From the NCBI GenBank assembly GCA_019828595.1, contig JAHQRK010000016.1, forward strand, positions 1,116,001-1,180,000: 64,000 bases of DNA, written 5' to 3'. The translations under genes were made by a program, and so were the position numbers. Under the pieces are notes generated by a model. The model was not told where the DNA came from. It ran no database searches and saw only the letters and a program-made list of their open reading frames with translations. Source of the stretch: Aphanomyces cochlioides. Lineage: Eukaryota > Oomycota > Saprolegniomycetes > Saprolegniales > Verrucalvaceae. Positions 1 through 9,145 of the stretch are shown piece after piece; the stretch's first letter is position 1, and each line of letters starts with the position of its first letter.

Positions 1-2
1 AT

Positions 3-1349
3 GCCCACAACTTGAACAATCAATTCCGTTTGATCAAGGAATTGCAAAAGCGTGTGAAGCAACGTGAACAACAAGAACAAGAAGAATCAGGTACTTGTGG
101 CCCATATTCGGCAGAAGATTGACTTTGAATTGTAGATTTGGTCGTCCAGGAAGATTTGATCTTGATGCGCGATCGCCGTGTGCCTCGTTTGAGTGATTTG
201 AGTGCTCGTCCTCATTTGAGTGGTCGTAAGACTCAAGGAACATTGGAGGCTCATCAGAACGGTCTCCGATTCACTACCAACAAGAACCAAAAACTTGACA
301 TTTTGTACGCCAATATCAAGCACGCAATTTTCCAACCATGCGACAAAGAACTCGTCGTGCTTATTCACTTTCACTTGAAGAATCCTATCATGATTGGCAA
401 GAAGAAGCACCAAGATGTGCAGTTTTACACTGAAGTTATTGAATCGAGTCAAGCACTCGACAACCGTCGCCGTTCCATGTACGATCCTGATGAATTAGAC
501 GAAGAAAATCGTGAGCGTGCTTTGCGTGAGCGACTCAACACAACTTTCAAGGATTTTTGTCAAAAGGTTGAACGTGTGAGTGAAAGCATCGAGAAGACCA
601 TCACCTTTGATATTCCGTACCGAGAGTTGGGCTTCAGCGGTACGCCATTCAAGGAAATGGTCTTGTTGCAACCTACCGTCCACTGTTTGGTCTCGTTGAC
701 TGAATATCCTTTCTTTATCACACTCTTGGACGACGTGGAACACGTCCACTTTGAGCGTGTCTTCTTCGGCTCCAAGAACTTTGACATGGTCTTTGTCTTC
801 AAGAACTTCAACATTGTGCCTGTTCGAGTGTCGGCCATTGCGACGAATGAATTGGAACGCATCAAGGAATGGCTCGACGACATCGATATATGCTTCACGG
901 AAGGCACAGCCAACTTAAACTGGAAACAAATCATGGTCACGATCAAGGGAGACGATCGATTCTACTTGGATACGGACGACGATGGTGTGCCGAAGCCAGC
1001 CGGTTGGGAGTTCTTGAAAATGGACGGCAGTGACGACGAAGACGGCGAAGAGGAAGAAGAAGAAAGTGAGTTTGAAGGCGATGATGACGACGAAGATGAC
1101 GAGTCGGACGAATCGGACGACGATTCAGATGATTCAGATGTATCCTTGGTCGACGAGGACGACGAATCGGACGAAGTAGACGAAGAAGAGGAAGACGGAC
1201 CCAGTTGGGACGAACTGGAGAAAGAAGCCCGTGCGTCCGACATGATGCGCAACGAAAAGCGAGAACAGGATAGCGACGAAGAGTACAGACGGAAAAAGAA
1301 GAAGTCGAGCTCGTCGTCGGGTCCTCCATCGAAGCGAGTCAAGTACTGA
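3..1349 (+). CDS. SPT16: FACT complex subunit SPT16, C-terminal part (5' end outside window)
   Basis: SPT16 is the large subunit of the histone chaperone FACT, which moves nucleosomes aside for transcription and replication in the nucleus. The reading frame enters the window open (AHNLNNQFRLIKELQKRV), is interrupted by a 45-nt GT-AG intron at 91-135, and resumes at 136 to the stop at 1349. Family landmarks are visible: GTLEAHQNGLRF, the KLDILYANIKHAIFQPCD block, HFHLKNPIMIGKKKH, DVQFYTEV, the middle-domain sequence VHFERVFFGSKNFDMVFV, and IKEWLDDIDICFTEG. The last roughly 110 residues are an Asp/Glu/Ser-rich acidic tail ending in a Lys-rich stretch and KRVKY, as usual for SPT16. The N-terminal peptidase-like domain lies upstream of the window. 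Identification is strong; the exact splice is inferred from restored homology across the junction. Confidence 0.93.
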
Positions 1350-1404
1350 GGAGATTGAGTTGTATATTCTATTGGAAATGGTCGTCTACTGCTGATAGGT
1401 CCTT

Positions 1405-2555
1405 TTAGTAGTAATGGAAAAACAAGAGCAGGCATGACGCACCGAAATAAAAACAGAAAATCATAAAGCCAAAGCCTTCGCCGTAGTCGGCCGCCTTCTT
1501 GAGCGACTGGTTGCCGTGACCAACGTTGTCCCTTGCCATCGTGGCTTCTTTAGTGATGTTTTCCATCTTTTCAGTCTGTTGACCGATTTCCTGTGCAAAC
1601 TGATTCATCATGCCTTGAATTGCATTCACTTGCTGCTCAACTTTTCTACGAGGAGAGATGGAATCATGCAGCAAGCTGGGGAGGAAACATACCTCGCAGC
1701 ATCAATTTCTTCATGAAAATGACGATGGAGTTGGAGATTCTCGGCCATGAACTGCCGTGACTCAGCATCCGTCAATCCAATCGAGTCGTCATTTGAGCGG
1801 GACTCTTCTGCAACGCGGACAGATTCACTTGGAGATGGAGTTGACTGATGAGACACAATTGGTTTCGTCGATGGTTTGGATTGTGGGACGACTAATGTTA
1901 CTCGATCCAAGTCGACTCCATCGGGTAACAGCCTACAAAGCGCATGGACTTATTAGAAGCATGCAGAAAATGAGAACTCACTTCTTGGAGAGGAAGAAAG
2001 GACGACTAGTGCGCTTCTGTTGATCTTCTTTCGTTGATGCAACCCCACGTTTGATTCGCTTTGGTGCAATCGTCAATGTCCATTATCTCGTTCAGCTTGC
2101 TCGTACCTCGTTCAAGTAGAGTATAATTTCCGCTTGGAGTTTGGAGAGCTGTGAATGCTTAGTGTCATGGAGTTCGTGTAGCTCACTCAGGCGTTCGTCG
2201 CAGACTTTGTAGGAATCGAGCAGACTCTGCAACATCATTACGACATTCATCTAAGATTGATGTACATACCTCTTCCAATTCCTCTCGGTCCAAATCTGTA
2301 AAGGAGGATGCTTTGCTTGGTAAGAAGTGCAAGGGATCCAAGTACTGTTTCCTCTTATCGCTGCGGATTGATGTGATCTTTTGAACACTCTGGAGCTAGA
2401 CAGTACACAATCAGACCCAACCGAGCAACACACACACGTACAATCTCGATCGCACTCTGCATAAAGTCAGACACGGCCGTCGTACGAGATTTGCGCCGTT
2501 GGGACGATCCTGCCGCCAATTTCACGAACTCATTCGTAATGTCCATCGCCTTCAT
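1405..2555 (-). CDS. Syntaxin-18-like Qa-SNARE, multi-exon
   Basis: A tail-anchored t-SNARE, probably of the ER/Golgi retrograde type (syntaxin 18/Ufe1). Exon 1 begins MKAMDITNEFVKLA (ATG at 2555; a second ATG at 2546) and matches the short N-terminal MDIT segment of that family. Further exons encode KRKQYLDPLHFLPSKAS, a coiled-coil piece (DSYKVCDERLSELHELHDTK), and LTDAESRQFMAENLQLHRHFHEEID, which aligns by eye with the pre-SNARE region of syntaxin 18. The last exon (from 1645 down to 1405) carries the SNARE heptads (FAQEIGQQTEKMENITKEA) and a C-terminal hydrophobic anchor (FMIFCFYFGASCLLLFF). An intron is clear at 1646-1692; others near 1935, 2000-2110, 2230-2270 and 2400-2440 are approximate. 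It is convergent with SPT16, with about 55 bp between the stops. The syntaxin call is strong; assignment to the syntaxin-18 subgroup is moderate. Confidence 0.75.
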
Positions 2556-3163
2556 TGTGTCTTGGCGGAAAATGCCACTCCAATTACAATCATTTCATCA
2601 AAACATGCAAATAGTGTAAAATATTTATTGTGTGACAAACAATAATTGTGTGTTATTGTTCAATAGTTTATTTTCTGAGGTAGTCTGGCACTTTCCCATT
2701 GAGATCGCAGCCATGAAATGTGGATAGTCATACCGGTAATTGCAGTGCGCATTTGCTGTGACCTAGCCAACAAATTCCAGACTCTTCTCTTTTAGCCTTC
2801 CTGAGTTGTCAACATTCAAAGATAATTTTGCAATACAATAATTTATTGTTCTAATATCAAACTGTTTGACAAGATTCAAACAAATTCTTGCACAAACCGC
2901 AGACAACGTGATGGGCTGGAGTAAATGCTTTGGCAGCCATGTTTTCAAGTCTGTTAGGGTCAATGCAGACAGAGGATAGTCAAGGAGCGCGATGATACAT
3001 CTGATTCTATCACATCTGAAACTTGTATATTGAATTCTTGAGGAATATTTGAGTAATTTTCATGTTTTTGAGAGATTTTTCTAGAAAAATTTGAATGTTT
3101 GGTCAGGAAATTGGCTCACTTGGAATGGTGAAGGTGCAATTTGAGGCCATAGATTGAATTGCC
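2556..3163. other. Intergenic, AT-rich
   Basis: No supported gene was seen. The stretch is AT-rich and separates the divergent syntaxin (minus) and FKBP (plus) genes, so it probably carries both promoters. The short open frames present have no recognisable protein character. Confidence 0.5.
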
Positions 3164-4252
3164 ATGGCGAAGAAGAACAAGCAAGGCAACCAAGGAAACA
3201 AGGAGTCGCCATCGAAGAAGGCAACGACCACCAAGCTTACGATTGAACCTGGTTTCTTTGGCGAGCAAGTTCATGCCGGTCACAGCTTGGTCTGCGAAGA
3301 CCCAACGGAAGATATGGGCTTGCGGTTGACAGGTGCCTCTTTGGCGCATGATGCCAGTGAAGGCGTGACGACGTTGTATGTGACGACTGAACGCCGTGAA
3401 TTGAAGGTTGCCTTGTGCTCACTAGACAAAACCAAGACGCCACAATGGAACTTGAACCATACTTTTTCGCCCATGGATGGTGCCGTGACATTTACCACAG
3501 AAGGCCCCAACACGGTGCACTTGTCGGGTTTTGTCGAAGCTGAAATGGACGAAGACGTTGATGAAGACGACATGGGCATGTACGGTGGCGACGATGATGA
3601 TGATGATGACGACGACGACGAAGGCAATGCTTTGTTGGAAGTTATGGATGAAGAAGATGAAGATGACGACGACGACGAAGATGAAGTCGAAGACAGTGGA
3701 CGATTTGAGATCCTTGAAGAGCGATCTCACGAAGAAAAGAAGTCGCCTAAGAAAGAATCCAAGAAGGACGACGACAAGAAGAGTGATTCTAAGAAGGACG
3801 ACTCGAAGAAACGTCCTTTGGACAATGCTGACTCATCCGAATCTCCCAAGAAGGCCAAAAACGTCCAAATGCGCAAGGGCGGTGTCGCCGTTGAAGAAGT
3901 GTAAGTGAGCTGGCTGCAGGTTCTTGTATTCACATGTGTATTTCCTTACAGGACACTTGGTAAGGGCAAAGAAGCTGTTGACGGCAAGAAAGTTCAGATT
4001 CTTTACAAGGGCAAGCTCGCAAAGAACGGCAAGCAATTCGATGCCAACCAAAACCGCAAGAATCCTTTCGGTTTCGTCTTGGGTTCTGGCAATGTGATCA
4101 AAGGCATGGATATTGGTGTTCGCGGCATGCGTGTTGGTGGAAAACGCATCATCACGATTCCATCCAAGATGGGTTATGGCGCAGAAGGCGCAGGCCGAGA
4201 CATTCCACCCAACTCGGACTTGATCTTCGAGATCGAATTGCTAAATGCATAA
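3164..4252 (+). CDS. Nucleoplasmin-like FKBP-type peptidyl-prolyl isomerase (Fpr3/Fpr4 / FKBP39-46 type)
   Basis: A nuclear proline isomerase and histone chaperone of the nucleoplasmin-FKBP class. The ATG at 3164 gives MAKKNKQGNQ. Exon 1 (3164-3900) encodes a nucleoplasmin-like beta domain (FFGEQVHAGHSLVCEDP, then LRLTGASLAHDA, about residues 28-125), followed by long Asp/Glu runs and a Lys-rich linker (SPKKESKK), about residues 125-235. A 51-nt GT-AG intron (3901-3951) is followed by exon 2, the FKBP domain. That domain has VQILYKGKLAKNGKQFDAN, PFGFVLGSGNVIKGMDIGV, MRVGGKRIITIPSKMGYG, and DIPPNSDLIFEIELL ending three residues from the stop. Total length is about 345 residues. All major FKBP active-site blocks are present, so enzymatic activity is expected. 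It could equally be named after yeast Fpr4 or insect FKBP39. Confidence 0.9.
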
Positions 4253-4270
4253 TTTCAATTCTATTGTCAA

Positions 4271-4335
4271 TATCCGGTTAGCACTTCAACTTCCGGATAA
4301 AATTTTCGGTTATAGTGAACGGTTATCCGGATATC
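4271..4335. promoter_or_regulatory. Cluster of TATCCGG/ATCCGGAT palindromic motifs before acyltransferase gene
   Basis: Three related sites lie in the 104 bp between the FKBP stop and the acyltransferase ATG: TATCCGG (4271), TTCCGGATAA (4291) and the full palindrome-bearing TTATCCGGATATC (4323). The same core occurs upstream of the PDI and importin genes in this window, so a promoter role is inferred. No binding factor is known to me. Confidence 0.4.
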
Positions 4336-4356
4336 ATCAATTTCAAAAAGGCAAGA

Positions 4357-5541
4357 ATGGAAGGGACGACAGCGTCCACAGCGCTTTTTCCTCGACAAAG
4401 AAGCGTGTTTGGGGAGAACCTCGTGGCATGGACATTCAAATTGATAGCCTTTTTTGTGGGATTAATGCCTCCAATGTTGCTTGTCCCCATGGGTCGCATG
4501 TTTGGTCGTGTAGGCTATGTCGGTGAGTCGGCTCGACATTGACAACCCACTCAGCATTAAATGTTGTAGTTGGTGCGCGCAAGAATATTGTGCAACGAAA
4601 CATTGCTACAGCATTCCCGTACCTGAGCGCAGACAAGAGAGAACAGCTTGTGCGGGAAACGTACGAAAACACGTGCATTGTTGTTGAAGTTTGCGAATTT
4701 CTCTCATGGATGTTTTCTAGTCGCTATTTTGGTATCTCCATATTCGCGCGTTTGACCGATGGCGGCATATGACACAATACGTTGACATTGAGTTTCCCAC
4801 CGAGTACCTTGAGGATATACAAACGGGACCATTGATCATGACATCGGCTCATTTTGGTATCGACAGTCTTCATTGCATCTCTTATTGCGCATATTTAGGC
4901 TGCTGGGAACTGCTACCATGCATCCATGCGCCACCTTATCTTAATGTTCGCCGTGTTTACGAAGTCGTCATCTGTGCTACTGAGCGTCCTGAACAAAGTC
5001 ATAGATCTATCGTCCCCTGCACAATGCAAAGTTGAATCAATTCGTACTCGCATATCGTCAACATGATGCACATATCCACTTGCTTCCTGTGCGCTTTTCC
5101 GACTCATCGAGTGCCTAATGATATGTTGTAGGACAAGCAATGCCTACCCGCTTTGACGAACGCGTTGGCTCAATCGACGAAAGACATCGTAGCACTGGTG
5201 TGTGATCAACGCCCAAGTCGTCATGCCGTGCAAGTCCAATTCCTCGACACACCAACGAATATGGCACCTGGAGCTGGTGTACTTCACGCTCGTACCCAGC
5301 GACCAGTTTGGTTCACAACATTAATCATGCAAGCAGGACCAAAACCTTTTCACCTTGTCACTCTTCCCGTGCGGCTCATGGCTGACAGTATGAATGAGCT
5401 CACTGATTTTTGTAGATAGCTCGAGGGTCAGCGCTTTCTGTCGATGAGGTCCTCCAGCGATATGCTTCCATCTTGACCGACCAAGTCTGCGCTCATCCAA
5501 GTCAATATCTGTGGCTCCACAATCTCTGGTCATTAGCATGA
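4357..5541 (+). CDS. LpxL/HtrB-family lipid acyltransferase, multi-exon
   Basis: Related to the bacterial lipid A late acyltransferases (LpxL/LpxM). The eukaryotic substrate is unknown and is presumably a lysolipid. The first in-frame ATG (4357) starts MEGTTASTALFPRQRSVFG, followed by a hydrophobic segment (FKLIAFFVGLMPPMLLVPMG). Splicing 4523-4569 joins to VVGARKNIVQRNIATAFPYLS, the family's R-N-I-x-x-A-FP signature. Joining across a short intron after position 4856 restores HFGCWELLP, the catalytic HX4E motif (bacterial HFGNWE). Later exons give DIVALVCDQRPSRHAVQVQFLDTP and, after an intron near 5370-5413, GSALSVDEVLQRYASILTDQV and YLWLHNLW before TGA at 5541. The intron near 4730-4790 is uncertain. 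The region order matches full-length LpxL proteins. It is convergent with PDI, 44 bp apart. Confidence 0.78.
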
Positions 5542-5585
5542 CGATGACGTACACACGACGATGTTTCATTACTCAAAACCACAAC

Positions 5586-6908
5586 TTACAATTCATCCTT
5601 GTCTCCCAAACCAAGTTCCTTCATGATATCGTCGTCATCGTCGTCCACGATCGCTTCCACCTTGGCGTCCTTGCCGTCCCATGGCGTGACTGATCGAATG
5701 GTTGGCAATGCTTCGTATGGGTAGGTTGCTTGCTTGCCTGAGAAGATGCCTTCCAAGTATGTCGCGATCGACTTGGAGTCAAATGCACCACGCATGACGC
5801 TGTAGCGTTGCTTGTCAAGGGAGATGGCAACCAAGGCAGGGTAGCCAAACGTCAAGTCGAAAGCACTTTCGAGCTTGTCTTGGTCACCACCTTGCACCCA
5901 GCTGAAGCGGAAAGGCTTGCCTCGGACCAACTTGGCAGCACCCTCGACCTCTTTCAAGTACGATTCGCGACCAGCAGCACCGCTGTCGATAATGTGAGGC
6001 AGCAGAGCCACCACACAAATGGACTTGCCAGCACAGTGGTCGTTCAAGACTTTAGTTGAGGTGATTTCAGGCACTTTCAAGCCACCACCAAGCTTTTCAA
6101 GCTTGTTGAGAGCATATTCGACAATGCCGGCAGCTTGACGAGGTCCTTGGTAGTCCTGGGCATCCGAAGACGAAGATGCAGTTGGTCCAAAGAGCTTGAT
6201 AGTAGGGAAACCCTTGATGCCATATTCGCCAGCCTTGCGTTCGTTAGCAGTGGCGTCAATGGCACCAAGCTTCACTTGGCCCTTCAAATCGGTGGCAGCT
6301 TGCTCCCATTCAGGGGCAAGGGACTTGCAGTGCCCGCACCATGGCGCGTAAAATTCCACAAGCCACACATCACCACTGTTGAGCACCAAGTCATCGAAAT
6401 TGTCGTCGGTAAGAGTGACGACATCCGATCCCGGTTTGTTTGAAGGCTTCGCCTTCGGCTTTTCCTGTGGTTTGTCTGACGATTTACCAGAGACGCGGGC
6501 CTTGACAATCTTAGTCGCTTCCTTGACGCCCGCGTCGACAATGGCTTGAGCTGTGCGTTGGCCTTGGTAGTCCGATGGCGAGCGTTTGTTTTCACCAAAG
6601 ACTTTGATAGTTGGGAAGCCCTTGACGCCATACTTGGCAGCGAGGTCCTTGTGTTGATCGCAATCGACGGCTGCAACGTTGACGATACCATTGAGTGCTT
6701 TGGCCGCTTTTTTCCACTCGGGGGCCAGATTCTTGCAGTGGCCACACCATGGCGCGTAAAATTCAACGAGCCACACGCCCTTGCCATTCACCACTTCCTT
6801 TTCGAAGGACTTTGGGTCCAAGTTCTTAACAGCGCTAGCCGACGTATAAAAGGCCGATCCAGCCGCCACTGCGCATGAAAGCGCGACGGTCAACCACCGC
6901 ATCGCCAT
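5586..6908 (-). CDS. PDIA6: Protein disulfide isomerase, PDIA6/P5 type
   Basis: An ER lumen oxidoreductase that forms and rearranges disulfides in secretory proteins. I chose the ATG at 6908 (MAMRWLTVALSCAVAAGSAF), which gives a clean signal peptide; the frame is open further upstream but without a better start. Two thioredoxin domains follow, each with an active-site FYAPWCGHCK motif (about residues 45-55 and 185-195) and the partner cis-proline in GFPTIK. They are separated by a Lys/Pro-rich linker, and a redox-inactive b-like domain comes after. The C-terminus is an acidic Asp run followed by DKDEL, so the KDEL retention signal is present. Length is about 440 residues, normal for PDIA6. 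It is intronless. TATCCGGAT-type motifs (7003-7053) and an inverted CCAAT (near 6981) lie upstream. Confidence 0.93.
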   Translation of the reverse strand: MAMRWLTVALSCAVAAGSAFYTSASAVKNLDPKSFEKEVVNGKGVWLVEFYAPWCGHCKNLAPEWKKAAKALNGIVNVAAVDCDQHKDLAAKYGVKGFPTIKVFGENKRSPSDYQGQRTAQAIVDAGVKEATKIVKARVSGKSSDKPQEKPKAKPSNKPGSDVVTLTDDNFDDLVLNSGDVWLVEFYAPWCGHCKSLAPEWEQAATDLKGQVKLGAIDATANERKAGEYGIKGFPTIKLFGPTASSSSDAQDYQGPRQAAGIVEYALNKLEKLGGGLKVPEITSTKVLNDHCAGKSICVVALLPHIIDSGAAGRESYLKEVEGAAKLVRGKPFRFSWVQGGDQDKLESAFDLTFGYPALVAISLDKQRYSVMRGAFDSKSIATYLEGIFSGKQATYPYEALPTIRSVTPWDGKDAKVEAIVDDDDDDIMKELGLGDKDEL

Positions 6909-7002
6909 CTTGAACTCGATTTCCAAAATGGACAAACTCCACACAAAGATCGAACTTCCGATTGCCAAGAGGCAAATTTTGATTGGTTGAAATTCTATAT
7001 AG

Positions 7003-7053
7003 ATCCGGATATTCTTCCATTTCATTGGGTGGAAATCAGATTATCCGGATAAC
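7003..7053. promoter_or_regulatory. Two ATCCGGAT palindromes upstream of PDI gene
   Basis: ATCCGGAT occurs at 7003-7010, and TTATCCGGATAAC at 7041-7053 is almost identical to the site before the acyltransferase gene. They lie about 95-145 bp upstream of the chosen PDI start, between it and the 3' end of the next minus-strand gene, which fits a promoter element. Function is inferred only. Confidence 0.4.
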
Positions 7054-7166
7054 TTGAAGCTTTCCCAAGTTTCCATGAAATTCCAAGCTGGCTAAGCGCC
7101 ATGAAGGCCATGGAAGACTTGTTTGGATGACCAAGCGCCTATTGCCACGACGAAAGAACAACAGAT

Positions 7167-8423
7167 TCACGTTAAATAGTTACTGGCAATGGATGCTAAG
7201 AGCCAAGCCTTCTCGGCGTTGTATCCTTGCTGTGGCTCGTACCCATTCGACGTCAACACAGGAGTTGCAGCAAGTGGAGCAGACGTGGAAACAGCAGACC
7301 GCTCGGGACGCAACGGATCATCGAATTGTTCTCGTGGAGTCGACGACTGGAATAGTGAAGCAATGCGCTCAGCTGGCTGCGTGAGCTGAATGCAAACGCC
7401 ATGTTGCATGTGGTCGGCCATCTCCGCTTGATCATCGAGCATGACTTGGGTTTCGTACAGCCTCCGCATCGCTGACTCGTCGTTTGCAGCGACACAAGCT
7501 ACCCAAGTATCGCGAGCAGTCGTGTGGAAACAAGGTTCAATGGGTAGCTTTCCACCGAACCATGCGTCGGGAAATGGTCCTAGCAATGTGTACTTGGCCT
7601 TGAACCATTCGTAGCCGCAGTTAGGATAGTGAAGAACCCATGGCGACGTGGAGTGTGACATCACTTGACCTAGGGCAAGATGTCTTGGGTCGGCAAAGTT
7701 TGTCCACGTGGATATGTTTCGCCACTGGTGCACGCTAGCTGGAATAATGCCTCGGCGAATGCGCACAGCCGACTTGCCATTGTCGTACGCTAGCATATAC
7801 TGGCGGTACGTCGTCCGGGTTTTCCAGCGGTTCATGCTTGCAAGAGCGGCTGGGGTGAACGGCGCGACGAGGTGGTTCACTTTGAAATGCGTCGTTTCGA
7901 CAAAGTAATTGGATATCTCGCATGATGTTGGAACAGCTTCGTGGTTGACAAATGTAAACTGATCGACTGACGCGGCATTTAAACTGGCAAAGAATTCACG
8001 CTGCGAGTTTCGGAAGTAGAGCAGTTCGTCCAGGTCGAGATGCACAAGCCACTCCAATCGCTCTGATGGATGGTCGTCGTTCCAATCGAGGCATGCGTTC
8101 ATGGCAAGTTCACAGTTCAATTCTTGTCGAGCTTGGACTTCGTGGGGTAAACATGGCATCAAAGAAGAGTACAACTGGCAGCTTGGATGTTGCGCGTCAC
8201 TCGAAGCACGCTCGACAAACATAACTTGGTGGTCCAGCATGGTTCCATTGGCAGCCTCCATCAAGGCAGCTTTCACTTGTGCGATTGAGCAGGAGGGTCT
8301 ATCCAAGAAGACGAAAATTCGCTCAAAGCCAACCGACAAATGGTACAGCAAGAAGCTGCACAGGACTCGCATCTCACGCGACGTTGATGGATCGACCGCG
8401 ACCGTCGTCACCAACGCCAGCAT
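7167..8423 (-). CDS. GT92/DUF23-like glycosyltransferase
   Basis: A predicted glycosyltransferase with a GT-A fold. From the ATG at 8423 the protein is about 418 residues: MLALVTTVAVDPSTSREMRVLC, then FLLYHLSVGFERIFVFLDRPSC, the N-terminal strand-turn region typical of family 92 and other family-2-like enzymes. The central ELNCELAMNACL and WLVHLDLDELLYF contain the DxD metal/nucleotide-sugar motif (DLD). FTFVNHEAVPT and a block resembling acceptor binding (HSTSPWVLHYPNCGYEWFKAKY) follow. The frame is open 14 codons further up (ATG at 8465), so the start is uncertain. No signal anchor is obvious, so if the enzyme acts in the Golgi it may need another targeting route. Donor and acceptor sugars cannot be read from sequence. 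Confidence 0.75.
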   Translation of the reverse strand: MLALVTTVAVDPSTSREMRVLCSFLLYHLSVGFERIFVFLDRPSCSIAQVKAALMEAANGTMLDHQVMFVERASSDAQHPSCQLYSSLMPCLPHEVQARQELNCELAMNACLDWNDDHPSERLEWLVHLDLDELLYFRNSQREFFASLNAASVDQFTFVNHEAVPTSCEISNYFVETTHFKVNHLVAPFTPAALASMNRWKTRTTYRQYMLAYDNGKSAVRIRRGIIPASVHQWRNISTWTNFADPRHLALGQVMSHSTSPWVLHYPNCGYEWFKAKYTLLGPFPDAWFGGKLPIEPCFHTTARDTWVACVAANDESAMRRLYETQVMLDDQAEMADHMQHGVCIQLTQPAERIASLFQSSTPREQFDDPLRPERSAVSTSAPLAATPVLTSNGYEPQQGYNAEKAWLLASIASNYLT

Positions 8424-8465
8424 GCTGTTGCACTGTTGAAATTTTGATACTTTTTGAAATGTCAT

Positions 8466-9145
8466 TCTGACATATTGTCTTTTTCACTGAAATTTGTATT
8501 TTTGACTAAAAATTGAAATATTCTCAAATACTATTCAGGTATAGTGAGTTCAAGTGTAATATGAAAGTACATTCAATAAAGTAAAGCTTTGAATGTGTGT
8601 TTTTGTGAAGAAGACAAATACTCGATTCTGATTGGCTATAGATCTCAAATAGATTTGGAAAAATAGATACCCCGTTCACAATTTAGAGTGTATGTAACAA
8701 TATCAATTCTGAAAAGTGATATTTTGGCTCTGTTTGGAAATATCATCATCAACTGCATGTGAATCACCATCTCCATGAAGTCGCTGTCTTAAGCCTCTTA
8801 GGCTTCCCTCGTCAAGCAAAAGAGAGGGCCGTCAAGGGGGCTGAAGGGGGAATACACAAAGTCCAAGGAGACCGCGCAACCACACTCGGCTATGAAGATC
8901 AATGGGGGGATTCATGAGAGTTGACAGAGGACGCTATGCATGACGTGAGCTCATCAGTCGAACTCGAGAAACAAATGGGACCAGGTCGAGAGGGCTCATG
9001 GCATTAGCGTGAGTAGGATTGAGTTGGAGCATGCGATGGAATATGTCGAGAATGAAAGCATATTTCGAAGTGTTTACTCGACGCGTTGGCGAGAATAAAG
9101 ATAAACGAGCAGGGATCCTAAACTTGGTCTACAACTACATACTAC
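8466..9145. other. Intergenic, nothing recognised
   Basis: About 680 bp between two minus-strand genes. The left part is AT-rich and contains a CCAAT-type GATTGGCTATA near 8630. The right part holds short purine-rich stretches. No convincing coding or RNA gene was seen. Confidence 0.5.

Noticed and set aside
2763..2963. Short minus-strand frame between syntaxin and FKBP
   Set aside because: AT-rich chance frame of 66 codons with no start context, motif or neighbour support.
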